Part shown: positions 26,939 to 35,507 of the stretch, in pieces
Layout: each line of letters begins with the position of its first letter
How positions within the stretch are numbered: the first letter of the stretch is position 1
Source: Nocardiopsis listeri NBRC 13360
GTDB lineage: Bacteria; Actinomycetota; Actinomycetes; Streptosporangiales; Streptosporangiaceae
Length of the DNA stretch: 64,000 nucleotides
Assembly (NCBI RefSeq): GCF_001570765.1
Contig: NZ_BCSH01000017.1
Location: forward strand, 1 to 64,000
Reading direction: 5' to 3'
Position numbers and translations under genes: made by a program
Notes under the pieces: generated by a model
What the model saw: the letters and a program-made list of their open reading frames with translations, nothing else
What the model was told of the DNA's origin: nothing
Database searches by the model: none

Positions 26939-27831
26939 ATACCGATACCCCCGGGCCGGCCCTGCCGGGAACCACCCCGGACATGAACACCGTGGTGGGC
27001 ACGCACGACCTCCTGCTGCTCACTCTGGACACGCTGCGATACGACGTGGCGGTCGAACTCGCCACCGCCGGGCGCACACCCCATCTGGCCCGGTTGCTGC
27101 CCGCGGGCGGTTGGCAGGAGCGGCACGCGCCGGGGAGCTTCACCTACGCCTCCCACCTGGCGATGCTCGCCGGATTCCTGCCCACCCCCGCCTCGCCCGG
27201 GCCCCACCCGCGCCTGTTCGCGGCCTCGTTCCCCGGCAGCGTGTCCACCGCCCCCGGTACCTGGACTTTCGAGACCGCCGATCTGCCCTCCGGGCTGGCG
27301 GCCGAGGGTTATCACACCGCCTGCGTGGGCGGCACGGGCTTCTTCAACCGTCGGTCGGCGCTGGGGTCGGTGCTGCCGGGACTGTTCGCCGAGAGCCACT
27401 GGGAGGAGTCGTTCGGGGTCGCCGACCCCCACTCCTTCGAGAACCAGGTCGAACGCGCGGTGCGGATCAGCGAGAACGTCCCCGCCGACCGTCCCCTGTT
27501 CCTGCTGTTGAACGTGGCCGCCCTGCACCAGCCCAACTGGTTCCACCTGCCCGGTGCGAGCCGGGAGGCCGGGGACACCCGTGCCAGCCACGCGGCCGCG
27601 CTGGAGTACGTGGACCGGCACCTGCCACCGTTGTTGGAGGCCATGAGCGCCCGGCGTCCCTGCTTCGCGATCGTGTGCTCCGACCACGGCACCGCCTACG
27701 GCGAGGACGGACACACCGGCCACCGGATCGGCCACGAGGTCGTGTGGACCGTTCCCTACACCCACGCGGTCCTGCCCCACGGCTACCGTTCCGCGGCCCC
27801 CGCGCCCGACGAGAAGAAGGAGAAGGCGTGA
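26935..27831 (+). CDS. STM4013 family sulfatase-like hydrolase
   Basis: This 298-residue protein has the alkaline phosphatase/sulfatase fold. Metal-binding segments are LLLLTLDTLRYDVA near the N-terminus and VCSDHGTAYGEDGHTGHRIGHE near the C-terminus. The catalytic position falls in GSFTYASHLAMLAGFLPTP, which has Thr/Ser rather than the formylglycine-forming CxPxR, so it is more likely a phosphodiesterase or phosphotransferase than a sulfatase. The TTG start overlaps the previous stop (TTGA); an ATG at 26983 is the alternative. No signal peptide is visible, so it works inside the cell. Confidence 0.85.
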   Translation: MNTDTPGPALPGTTPDMNTVVGTHDLLLLTLDTLRYDVAVELATAGRTPHLARLLPAGGWQERHAPGSFTYASHLAMLAGFLPTPASPGPHPRLFAASFPGSVSTAPGTWTFETADLPSGLAAEGYHTACVGGTGFFNRRSALGSVLPGLFAESHWEESFGVADPHSFENQVERAVRISENVPADRPLFLLLNVAALHQPNWFHLPGASREAGDTRASHAAALEYVDRHLPPLLEAMSARRPCFAIVCSDHGTAYGEDGHTGHRIGHEVVWTVPYTHAVLPHGYRSAAPAPDEKKEKA

Positions 27832-29177
27832 GCCTCGTCCCCATGACCGAACCCGTGCGCGCGGACTCCCCGTACCGCTCGTACGTGTACTCCTACCCGC
27901 ACAAGACGGCCTACCGCCCCTTCGACGACCGGCCCCGCCTGAGCGACCTGTGGCGGGGCGAGGACGTGGGCGCGCTGTCGCTGTACGCGCACATCCCGTT
28001 CTGCGAGATGCGGTGCGGGTTCTGCAACCTGTTCACCCGTTCCACTCCCCCGGCCGAGCAGGTCACCACCTTCCTCGACGCCCTGGAGCGTCAGGCCGAC
28101 GTGGTCGCCTCCTGTCTGCCCGAGGGCGCGTCGTTCGCCCGTGCGGCCCTGGGCGGCGGCACCCCCACCTACCTGACCGCCACGGAACTGGTCCGTGTCT
28201 ACGACCTGCTCGAACGCACCCTGGGCGTGGACCTGACCGCGATCCCCACCTCGGTGGAGACCTCGCCCGCCACCGCCACCTCGGAGCGGCTGGCGGTGTT
28301 GAGCGAGCGCGGCGTCACCCGGATCAGCATGGGAGTGCAGAGCTTCGTCGACAGTGAGGCGCACGCCGCCGGACGGCCGCAAAGGCGCGCGGAGGTGGAC
28401 CGCGCCCTTGCCGACATCCGGGCGTGCACCGACGCCGACCTCAACGTCGACCTCATCTACGGCATCGAGCGGCAGACCTCGGACACCTGGCGTTACTCGT
28501 TGGACACGGCGCTGTCCTGGTCGCCGGAGGAGGTCTACCTGTACCCGCTGTACGTGCGGCCGCTGACGGGGTTGGGCCGTCGTGCCCGAGAGTGGGACGA
28601 CCACCGACTGTCCCTGTACCGGCAGGGCCGCGACCACCTGCTCGGGCACGGCTACGAGCAGGTGTCCATGCGCATGTTCCGAAGGGCAGACGCCGCCGAG
28701 ACGGCCGGCCCCGAATACTGTTGCCAGACCGACGGCATGGTGGGGCTGGGCTGTGGGGCGCGTTCCTACACCTCGGGCACCCATTACTCGTTCGACTACG
28801 CGGTGGGCGTGGGCAAGGTGCGGTCGATCATCGAGGACTACGTGGGGCGTGAAGCCGGGGACTTCGCCCGTGCCGAGGTGGGGTTCCACCTGGACGAGGA
28901 GGAGCGTCGGCGCCGCCACGTCCTACAGTCGCTGCTCCGGGTGGAGGGCCTGGACGCGCGGGCCTACGCCGAACGTTTCGGTGGTCACCCGGTGGCGGAT
29001 CTCGCCGAGGAATTCGGCGCGCTGGCCGCACGCGGGTGGTTGGTCGCCGGGGAGGACTCCGTCGACGCCGCGACGATCCGGCTCACCGAGGAGGGTTTGG
29101 CCCACTCCGACTCGATCGGACCGGACCTGTTCTCGGCCCGGGTGAACCGGCTCATGGCCGAGTACGAGGCGGGGTGA
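27828..29177 (+). CDS. STM4012 family radical SAM protein
   Basis: This 449-residue enzyme has the radical SAM cluster motif CEMRCGFC (Cys 59, 63, 66), followed by GGGTPTYL, VETSPAT, RISMGVQSF and NVDLIYGI. This order is that of the HemN/HemW coproporphyrinogen oxidase-like subgroup, which binds a second SAM or haem. The C-terminal part has a winged-helix-like HLDEEERRRRHVLQSLLRVEG segment. GTG at 27828 overlaps the previous stop by 4 nt and has GAAGGAGAAG in front. It is not expected to act in haem synthesis given its neighbours. The reaction is unknown. Confidence 0.9.
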   Translation: MSLVPMTEPVRADSPYRSYVYSYPHKTAYRPFDDRPRLSDLWRGEDVGALSLYAHIPFCEMRCGFCNLFTRSTPPAEQVTTFLDALERQADVVASCLPEGASFARAALGGGTPTYLTATELVRVYDLLERTLGVDLTAIPTSVETSPATATSERLAVLSERGVTRISMGVQSFVDSEAHAAGRPQRRAEVDRALADIRACTDADLNVDLIYGIERQTSDTWRYSLDTALSWSPEEVYLYPLYVRPLTGLGRRAREWDDHRLSLYRQGRDHLLGHGYEQVSMRMFRRADAAETAGPEYCCQTDGMVGLGCGARSYTSGTHYSFDYAVGVGKVRSIIEDYVGREAGDFARAEVGFHLDEEERRRRHVLQSLLRVEGLDARAYAERFGGHPVADLAEEFGALAARGWLVAGEDSVDAATIRLTEEGLAHSDSIGPDLFSARVNRLMAEYEAG

Positions 29178-30115
29178 GGCCGGTGCCGTCCGACTCCGCC
29201 GTGCCGCTCCCGGACCCGACCATGGGTCCCCCCGCGCGCGCCGCTCTGCCCGCCCACCTGACCCTGCTCTACCGGGGGCCGTTGGCCAGCTGCGACTACG
29301 ACTGCCCGTACTGCCCGTTCGCCAAGCGTCGGGACTCCCCCGACACCCTGCGGGTGGACCGTGCGGCGCTGGAGCGTTTCACCGACTGGGTGGCCGAACG
29401 CGCCGAGCACGATCCCGGGACCCGGATCTCGGTGCTGTTCACCCCCTGGGGCGAGGGTCTGGTCCGGTCCTGGTACCGGCGGGCGATCGTTCGGCTCAGC
29501 CGGCTGCCGCACGTGGACCGGGTCGCGATCCAGACCAACCTGGGCGGACGCCTGGGCTGGCTCACCGAATGCGACCTCGACTCGGCGGCGCTGTGGACGA
29601 CCTACCACCCCGGTGAGGTCGCCCACGAGCGGTTCCTGGCCAAGGCCCGCGAGCTCATCGACCTCGGGGTGCGGTTCAGCGTCGGTGTGGTGGGGCTGCC
29701 CGAGCACCTGGGAGCGGCCGCTCGGATGCGCGCCGCCCTGCCCGAGCAGGTGTACCTGTGGGTGAACGCGGCCGAGGGACGTTCCTACACCGACGCCGAA
29801 GCCGCGACCTGGCAGCGAATCGACCCGCTCTTCCACCACAGCCGACTGCCCCATCCCAGCCGTGGCCTTCCCTGTCGCACCGGTGAGAGTGTGCTGTCCG
29901 TGGACGGGGACGGAAACGTGCGGCGCTGCCACTTCGTGGACGACCCCCTGGGCAACCTCTACGACGGGTCCTTCCGCGAACGACTCGGACCCTCGGGTTG
30001 CCCGCTGACCACCTGTGACTGCCACATCGGCTACGTCCACCTGGAGCCCCTGGACCTGTACGACGTGTTCCGGGGCGGGGTGATCGAGCGGATCCCTGCG
30101 ATCCGCGGCTCCTGA
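29174..30115 (+). CDS. STM4011 family radical SAM protein
   Basis: This 313-residue radical SAM enzyme has the cluster motif CDYDCPYC (Cys 40, 44, 47). Downstream, a cysteine set in LPCRTGESVLSVDGDGNVRRC and CPLTTCDCHIGYVHL resembles the SPASM/Twitch domain that carries auxiliary iron-sulfur clusters in peptide-modifying enzymes. The GTG start overlaps the STM4012-type stop (GTGA). It is the last gene of the five-gene cassette. A peptide or amino-acid-derived substrate is plausible from the auxiliary cluster region, but no precursor gene is evident. Confidence 0.88.
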   Translation: MRPVPSDSAVPLPDPTMGPPARAALPAHLTLLYRGPLASCDYDCPYCPFAKRRDSPDTLRVDRAALERFTDWVAERAEHDPGTRISVLFTPWGEGLVRSWYRRAIVRLSRLPHVDRVAIQTNLGGRLGWLTECDLDSAALWTTYHPGEVAHERFLAKARELIDLGVRFSVGVVGLPEHLGAAARMRAALPEQVYLWVNAAEGRSYTDAEAATWQRIDPLFHHSRLPHPSRGLPCRTGESVLSVDGDGNVRRCHFVDDPLGNLYDGSFRERLGPSGCPLTTCDCHIGYVHLEPLDLYDVFRGGVIERIPAIRGS

Positions 30116-30168
30116 CACATCCACGTGAGAAGTACCGACGCCCCTTCGAAACCGTCACCGGGGACGGC

Positions 30169-30174
30169 CATAAT
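30169..30174 (+). promoter_or_regulatory. Candidate -10 box of the HAD gene (leaderless)
   Basis: CATAAT ends 7 nt before the ATG at 30182, without a ribosome site between, so the HAD gene probably has its own leaderless transcript separate from the cassette upstream. Confidence 0.5.
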
Positions 30175-30181
30175 TCGTCCC

Positions 30182-30988
30182 ATGGTCCTTCCCCGTGTCA
30201 TCGCCACCGACCTCGACGGCACCCTCCTGGGCCGATCGGGCGAGGTCTCCGAACGCAACCGCAGGGCTCTGAACGACGCCGTCGACGCCGGAATCAGGGT
30301 GGTCATCGTGACCGCCCGACCACCCCGCAACACCGCCGCCATCGCCGAACTGTTCGAGTGCGCCGCAGTGGTCTGCGGCAACGGCGCCCACACCCAGGTG
30401 CCCGGCCGCGATCCGCTGGTCAGGGCGATCGACCGCGACACCTCCGGAACCCTCGTAGACAAGCTCCGGGGCGCCCTGCCCGAGGTCGGGTTCGCGGTGG
30501 AGACCGGCGTCGGCTTCTACCACGACGCCGACTACATGTTGGAGTCCTGGATGCCCCGGGACTGGGTGACCGAGGTGTTGGAGGACACCGACGCCCTGCT
30601 GGCCGCCGCGAACCCCGTCACCAAACTCCTCGCCCGGTCCACCGCCATGCCCGTGCACCTGATGCTCGACGCCGCCTCCCAGTCCATCGGACCCCTGGCG
30701 GAGGTGACCTACTCCGGTTCGTCCGGGTTGGTCGAGGTGAGCGCGACCGGGGTGAACAAGGGCAGCGCTTTGGCGCTGCTCTGCGAGGAATGGGGGGTCT
30801 CCCGGGAGGAGGTCGTGGCCTTCGGCGACATGCCCAACGACCGGTCCTCGCTCACCTGGGCCGGGTCCGGCTACGCGATGCGCAGCGGCCACCCCGAACT
30901 GCTCGACCCGGAGCTGGGGCTGCTGGTGGCCCCGCCCAGCCACGAGGACGGCGTGGGACGTGTGGTGGAGCAACTGCTGCGAGGGTGA
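30182..30988 (+). CDS. HAD-superfamily (Cof-type) phosphatase
   Basis: This 268-residue hydrolase carries the HAD motifs I (ATDLDGTLLGRSG), II (VIVTARP), III (NKGSALALLCEEWG) and IV (VAFGDMPNDRSSLTWAG), with the large C2B cap between II and III. Cof-type enzymes dephosphorylate sugar phosphates or other small metabolites; the substrate here is open. A start at 30182 gives the usual short lead into motif I. It lies 66 nt after the STM401x cassette but seems to have its own promoter. Confidence 0.93.
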   Translation: MVLPRVIATDLDGTLLGRSGEVSERNRRALNDAVDAGIRVVIVTARPPRNTAAIAELFECAAVVCGNGAHTQVPGRDPLVRAIDRDTSGTLVDKLRGALPEVGFAVETGVGFYHDADYMLESWMPRDWVTEVLEDTDALLAAANPVTKLLARSTAMPVHLMLDAASQSIGPLAEVTYSGSSGLVEVSATGVNKGSALALLCEEWGVSREEVVAFGDMPNDRSSLTWAGSGYAMRSGHPELLDPELGLLVAPPSHEDGVGRVVEQLLRG

Positions 30989-31010
30989 GCGACCACCGGC
31001 CGAAACGACC

Positions 31011-31041
31011 GTGGCCCCGGCGGAACGTCCGCCGGGGCCAC
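31011..31041 (+). terminator. Terminator after the HAD gene
   Basis: A perfect 13-bp stem (31011-31023 with 31029-31041, 5-nt loop) lies 22 nt after the stop codon. There is no T tract. Confidence 0.7.
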
Positions 31042-31277
31042 GTCGGTTCAACGGCCGTGCGCACGGGGGTCCTCCGGGGTGGGGAGAGGAGTCGGGCGTC
31101 CCGGAAGGCGCGTCCCAACGACCCTGGACACGACCACCCGGCGACCGTTCGTCGTGGATGGGGACCGTTCACCGCACGATGGGCGACCGCTCGACGCTTC
31201 GCACCCGCGTTCGGCGCGTGTTCGGGCGCGTCCCCTGCTCAATCGGTGGTGTCGCTCCTTACAGTATCGAGTAATTC

Positions 31278-31296
31278 AGGTCACATCCTCGGGATG
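31278..31296. promoter_or_regulatory. Dyad operator candidate upstream of the ActP operon
   Basis: An inverted repeat with 8-bp arms, TCACATCC and GGATGTGA, separated by TCG, lies about 50 nt before the first gene of the symporter operon. It is near-centred like a dimeric regulator site; the arms resemble TGTGA-type CRP half-sites. Confidence 0.45.
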
Positions 31297-31343
31297 TGAC
31301 CTGACCAGCGTCACCGTCCCGCCCATCCCCCCGGAGGTAGCAC

Positions 31344-31736
31344 ATGGCGAGTAAAGAACCACCGCAACCCACAACCACCGCGGAGCAGGGTCCAGAACCC
31401 ACCGAGGAAACGCTGTCCACTGAAGCGGTCATCGCCATGCACAGCGACCCGAGGTTCCTCCACCTCAAGAAGAGCCTCTTCTCCTTCATCTTTCCGATGA
31501 GTCTGGCCTTCATGGCCTGGTACCTGCTCTACGTCCTGATGACGGCGTTCGCACGCGACCTGATGAGCGTCCAGCTGTTCGGGAACGTCAACCTGGCGTT
31601 GCTCTTCGGTGTGCTCCAGTTCATCACGACCTTCAGCATCGCCATCATCTACTCGAACTACTCGCGTAAGCGTCTGGATCCGGCCGCCGCGGCCGTCCGT
31701 GAGGCTCTGGACAACCCCGTGGAGGAGAAGAAGTGA
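31344..31736 (+). CDS. DUF485 membrane protein (ActP partner)
   Basis: This 130-residue protein has two membrane helices (FSFIFPMSLAFMAWYLLYVLM and LALLFGVLQFITTFSIAIIY) after a polar N-terminus, and ends with charged residues. DUF485 proteins (YjcH type) are encoded next to ActP acetate symporters and probably assist them. GGAGGT precedes the ATG. The stop codon overlaps the ActP start by 4 nt. Confidence 0.93.
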   Translation: MASKEPPQPTTTAEQGPEPTEETLSTEAVIAMHSDPRFLHLKKSLFSFIFPMSLAFMAWYLLYVLMTAFARDLMSVQLFGNVNLALLFGVLQFITTFSIAIIYSNYSRKRLDPAAAAVREALDNPVEEKK

Positions 31737-33436
31737 ACCTCACCGGCATCCAGCAGTTCACACTCGAGACGGCCGCCGTCAGCGACAGCAGTCGCGCCAT
31801 CACCATCGGCCTGTTCTCGGTCATCATCGCCGCGACCCTCTACATCACCGTCTGGGCGAGCCGGCGAACCCACAACGCCACCGACTTCCACTCCGGTGGA
31901 CGCGGCTTCACCGCCACCCAGAACGGGTTCGCGATCGCGGGGGACTACATGTCCGCCGCCTCTTTCCTGGGCATCGCGGGCATGATCGCCCTGTTCGGCT
32001 ACGACGGCTTCCTGTACTCCATCGGCTTCCTCGTGGCCTGGCTGGTGGCTCTGCTCCTGGTCGCCGAACTACTGCGCAACTCCGGTCGCTACACCATGGG
32101 CGACGTGCTGTCCTACCGGATGCAGCAGCGTCCGGTGCGCACCGCCGCGGCCGTCTCCACCATTACCGTCTCCATCTTCTACCTCCTGGCGCAGATGGTG
32201 GGCGCGGGCGCTCTCATCTCCCTGCTCATGGGCATCCAGCCCGGTGAGACCTACCTGGGCATGTCCGGGGAGACCGCCAAGATCGTCGGCATCGTGCTGG
32301 TCGGCATGCTGATGACCATCTACGTCTCCTTCGGCGGCATGAAGGGCACCACCTGGGTCCAGATCATCAAGGCCATCATGCTCATGACCGGTACCGGTCT
32401 GCTGGTGGTACTCACCCTGTCGATCTACAACTTCAACCTCGGCTCCCTGATGACCGATGCGGCCTCGGCCAGCGGCCAGGGAGCGGCCTTCCTCGAACCC
32501 GGCCTGCGTTACGGCGTCGAGGTGTCCGGTGACGCGGTCCAGTCCATGTGGAACAAGCTGGACCTGATCAGCCTCGGCATGGCCTTGGTCCTGGGCACTG
32601 CCGGTCTGCCGCACATCCTCATCCGCTTCTACACGGTCCCCGACTCGATGACGGCCCGTAAGTCCGTGAACTGGGCCATCGGCCTCATCGGCACCTTCTA
32701 CCTGTTCACCCTGGTGCTGGGCTTCGGCGCCGCCGCCATCGTGGGTCACCAGGCGATCACCGACCAGGACGCGGCGGGCAACGCGGCCGCACCCCAGCTG
32801 GCACAGGCCGTCGGCGACCACTTCGGTGGGGAGACCACGGGAGCGATCCTGCTCGCGTTGATCGCCTCCGTCGCCTTCGCGACGATCCTGTCGACGGTGG
32901 CGGGTCTGGTCATCGCCTCGTCCTCCTCCCTTGCCCACGACTTCTACAACTCCGTGATCCGCAAGGGGAAGGCCACCGACAACGAGCAGGTCCGTGTCGC
33001 GCGGATCGCCGCCGCCGGCATCGGTCTGGTCGCCGTCGTCCTGGCGGTCTTCGCGCAGAACCTCAACGTGGCGTTCCTCGTGGCCCTGGCCTTCGCCATC
33101 GCCGCCTCGGCCAACCTGCCGACGATCCTGCTCAGCCTGTTCTGGAAGCGGTTCAACACCCGTGGCGCGATCTGCGGTGTCTACGGTGGTCTGATCAGCG
33201 CGGTGGGTCTGGTGCTCTTCTCCCCGGTCGTCTCCGGCTCCGAGACCGCCCTGATTCCGCACATGGACTTCGCCTGGTTCCCGATGCCCAACCCGGCACT
33301 GTTCTCGGTGCCGCTGGGTCTTCTCTGCGCGGTCGTGGGCACGCTCACCTCCAAGGAGCAGGACTTCGAGAAGTTCGCCCAGCTCCAGGTGCGCGCCTTG
33401 TCCGGTGCGGGCGCCGAAAAGGCCTCCGATCACTAG
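31733..33436 (+). CDS. actP: Cation/acetate symporter ActP-type
   Basis: This 567-residue SSS-family transporter has about 13 membrane helices and would import acetate or a similar monocarboxylate with sodium. Family marks are the GDYMSAASFLGIAGMIALFG motif in helix 2, GGMKGTTWVQIIKAIMLM and the GTAGLPHILIRFYTVPD stretch. The GTG start overlaps the DUF485 stop (GTGA). The DUF485-ActP pair is typical of acetate uptake. The substrate is inferred from family and partner. Confidence 0.92.
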   Translation: MNLTGIQQFTLETAAVSDSSRAITIGLFSVIIAATLYITVWASRRTHNATDFHSGGRGFTATQNGFAIAGDYMSAASFLGIAGMIALFGYDGFLYSIGFLVAWLVALLLVAELLRNSGRYTMGDVLSYRMQQRPVRTAAAVSTITVSIFYLLAQMVGAGALISLLMGIQPGETYLGMSGETAKIVGIVLVGMLMTIYVSFGGMKGTTWVQIIKAIMLMTGTGLLVVLTLSIYNFNLGSLMTDAASASGQGAAFLEPGLRYGVEVSGDAVQSMWNKLDLISLGMALVLGTAGLPHILIRFYTVPDSMTARKSVNWAIGLIGTFYLFTLVLGFGAAAIVGHQAITDQDAAGNAAAPQLAQAVGDHFGGETTGAILLALIASVAFATILSTVAGLVIASSSSLAHDFYNSVIRKGKATDNEQVRVARIAAAGIGLVAVVLAVFAQNLNVAFLVALAFAIAASANLPTILLSLFWKRFNTRGAICGVYGGLISAVGLVLFSPVVSGSETALIPHMDFAWFPMPNPALFSVPLGLLCAVVGTLTSKEQDFEKFAQLQVRALSGAGAEKASDH

Positions 33437-33447
33437 TTCTCACCCCG

Positions 33448-33475
33448 GGCCCCCGATCAGCCACTTACGGGGGCC
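33448..33475 (+). terminator. First hairpin after actP
   Basis: An 8-bp stem (33448-33455 with 33468-33475) with a 12-nt loop lies just after the actP stop. It may stop part of the transcription before the kinase gene. Confidence 0.45.
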
Positions 33476-33519
33476 ACGCACGGAACGTGGCCATCTCCCG
33501 ATCGCGCTCCGTGCGTCCC

Positions 33520-33553
33520 GGCCCGTCACCCCTCCTCCCGGGGGTGGCGGGCC
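33520..33553 (+). terminator. Second hairpin after actP
   Basis: A 13-bp stem with one wobble (33520-33532 with 33541-33553) lies between actP and the kinase gene. Together with the hairpin before it, this suggests that the sensor genes form a separate transcription unit. Confidence 0.6.
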
Positions 33554-33627
33554 CTTCCACGTGAACGAGAAGAAGGCGATCCGATCGACGTGACCGTTGA
33601 CACACTATGCGGGGATAAGATCGGTGC

Positions 33628-34722
33628 GTGTCGTATCGGTGGCTGTCGTGGCTTTCCCCCTCCCGGCGCCCCTCCTCTTCGGATCGTCGGGCGAGCATCG
33701 AGTTGATGCGCCAGGTCCACGCCTTGGGAATCGATCTCCAGGACGGGTTGCACGGCCGCAACGTGGGCGCGGCCGCCAGAAGGCTGCGCCGGATCCTCGC
33801 CGTGGAGGGTGTCCTGCTGGCCGACCTGGACGGACCGATCACCGCGAACGGAACCCGCCCCGGGTCCGAGGAGATCGAGGGTGTCCTGGCCCAGGTCTTC
33901 GAGTACGGGGGCAGTGCCCGCGCCCGCTCGACGGAGGGCGCCTCGGTCTACGCGGTCCCGCTGCACGTGGCCGACGAACTCGCCGGCGCGTTGGTGGCCA
34001 TCGGCGAACCGGTGGAGTCGGACGTCGAGGCGGCCGCGGCACTGGTCTCGGACAGCCTGGACCACGCGGCGCTGCGCCGGGCCCGAGCCCGGATCGCCGC
34101 CGCCGACCTGCGCACCCTGCGCGCCCAGATCTCCCCGCACTTCATGCACAACTCCCTCGCCGTGATCGCGGCGTTGGTGCGCACCGACCCCGACCGGTCC
34201 CGTCAACTGCTGTCGGACTTCGCCGACTACCTGCGGTACGGGTTCTCCGACAAGGGCGACTACGCCACGGTCTCCGACGAGTTGGAGGCCACGCAGACCT
34301 ACCTCGAACTACAGCGCGCCCGCTTCCACGACCGGTTGGACATCACCGTGCGGATGGCACCCGAGGTGCTGCCCATCGCCATCCCGTTCCTGGTGGTGCA
34401 ACCGATCGTGGAGAACGCGATCCGGCACGGGCTGGAACGCAAGGAGGGCCGTGGCCACATCAGCGTGTCCGGTTTCGGTGAGGGTCCGCTCTGCGTCATC
34501 GAGATCGAGGACGACGGTGTGGGCATGCACCCGGAACTGGCACGCGCCCTCCTCGCGGGTACCGGGCCCGAGGCCCGTAGCGTCGGTCTGGCCAACGTGG
34601 ACCAGCGACTGCGAGCGGTCTACGGACCGGAGTACGGTCTGATGATCGAGACCGCGCTGGGGGAGGGAACGAAGGTGACCGTGCGCGTACCGAGGTTCGC
34701 ACCCGGGGTGGTCGTGCGATGA
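33628..34722 (+). CDS. Soluble LytS-type sensor histidine kinase
   Basis: This 364-residue kinase has a GAF-like N-terminal sensor region (about residues 25-165), a His_kinase domain with the phospho-accepting stretch LRAQISPHFMHNSLAVIAALV, and a HATPase part with VVQPIVENAIRHGLERKEGRG and DDGVGM. Unlike LytS or BtsS it has no membrane helices, so it senses a cytoplasmic signal. The GTG start is close to an AAGATCGGTGC context without a strong ribosome site. Its stop overlaps the response regulator start (ATGA). Location between two SSS symporters suggests control of carboxylate uptake. Confidence 0.93.
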   Translation: MSYRWLSWLSPSRRPSSSDRRASIELMRQVHALGIDLQDGLHGRNVGAAARRLRRILAVEGVLLADLDGPITANGTRPGSEEIEGVLAQVFEYGGSARARSTEGASVYAVPLHVADELAGALVAIGEPVESDVEAAAALVSDSLDHAALRRARARIAAADLRTLRAQISPHFMHNSLAVIAALVRTDPDRSRQLLSDFADYLRYGFSDKGDYATVSDELEATQTYLELQRARFHDRLDITVRMAPEVLPIAIPFLVVQPIVENAIRHGLERKEGRGHISVSGFGEGPLCVIEIEDDGVGMHPELARALLAGTGPEARSVGLANVDQRLRAVYGPEYGLMIETALGEGTKVTVRVPRFAPGVVVR

Positions 34723-35507
34723 ACCCCGAACTCCGTGTACTGGTGGTGGAGGACGAGGCCTCCACCCGCCAGGAGATGGCCTCGCTCCTGGGCGACATGC
34801 CCGAGGTGTCGGAGGTCCTGGTGGCCTCGAACGGGGCTTCGGCGGTGCGGTTGTTGGGCACGACCAGCATCGACGCCGCCTTCCTCGACATCCTCATGCC
34901 CGGCTTGGACGGCATGGACGTGGCCCGGGTGCTGAGCGTGATGTCGGAGCCGCCGTCGATCGTGTTCGTGACCGCGTCCGAGGCGCACGCCGTGGAGGCG
35001 TTCGGGATCGGCGCGGTGGACTACCTGCTCAAACCGATCCGCCCCGAGCGTCTGGCCGAGGCCGTAGGCCGGATCGCGCAACTGCGCGACGCCAACGCCA
35101 CCTCCTCCCCGGCGGAGGACCTGCACGTGGTGCAGATCGACACCGGCCGGCGCACCGTGTTCGTCAAACGCGACGACGTGCAGTTCGTGGAGGCCCAGGG
35201 CGACTACGTGCGGTTGCACACCGCCGAGGGCACCCACCTGATCCGGCTGTCGCTGTCGTACCTGGAGGAGGTGTGGGCCTCGGCCGGGTTCGTCCGGGTG
35301 CACCGCGGCTTCCTCATCGCCATCTCCTGGGTCCGGGACCTTCGGGTGACCTCCTCCTCCGGTCTGGTGGCCGGGACCCCGGCCGGAGACGTACCCGTGA
35401 GCCGCCGCCACGGACGCCATCTGCGCGCCCAACTCCTGGAGGCGGCCAAACGCGACCAGCTCGGCCGTTCGGCGACCGGACGCCCGGGGACGGCCAAGGA
35501 GTGGTAG
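34719..35507 (+). CDS. LytTR response regulator
   Basis: This 262-residue regulator has a receiver domain (VVEDEAS acidic pair, phospho-acceptor Asp in AFLDILMPGLDG, the conserved Thr/Ser in FVTAS and Lys in YLLKPI) followed by a LytTR DNA-binding domain (VKRDDVQFVEAQGDYVRLHT, FVRVHRGFLIAISWV). It is the partner of the LytS-type kinase, with which it overlaps by 4 nt. LytTR proteins bind direct repeats; the targets are probably the flanking symporter genes. Confidence 0.95.
   Translation: MNPELRVLVVEDEASTRQEMASLLGDMPEVSEVLVASNGASAVRLLGTTSIDAAFLDILMPGLDGMDVARVLSVMSEPPSIVFVTASEAHAVEAFGIGAVDYLLKPIRPERLAEAVGRIAQLRDANATSSPAEDLHVVQIDTGRRTVFVKRDDVQFVEAQGDYVRLHTAEGTHLIRLSLSYLEEVWASAGFVRVHRGFLIAISWVRDLRVTSSSGLVAGTPAGDVPVSRRHGRHLRAQLLEAAKRDQLGRSATGRPGTAKEW

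Larger units (their letters stand above)
30989..31343. other. Gene-free stretch before the DUF485-ActP operon
   Basis: Apart from the terminator at 31011-31041 there is no gene in these 355 nt. The promoter for the symporter operon should lie in the right half, where 31240-31290 is AT-richer and contains a TCACATCCTCGGGATGTGA inverted repeat (31278-31296). That dyad, arms TCACATCC and GGATGTGA, may be an operator for a regulator of acetate uptake. Confidence 0.45.

Noticed and set aside
21629-30115. Genomic island integrated at tRNA-Arg
   Set aside because: The tRNA gene is close to the accessory genes, but I see no integrase and no second copy of the tRNA 3' end in the window.
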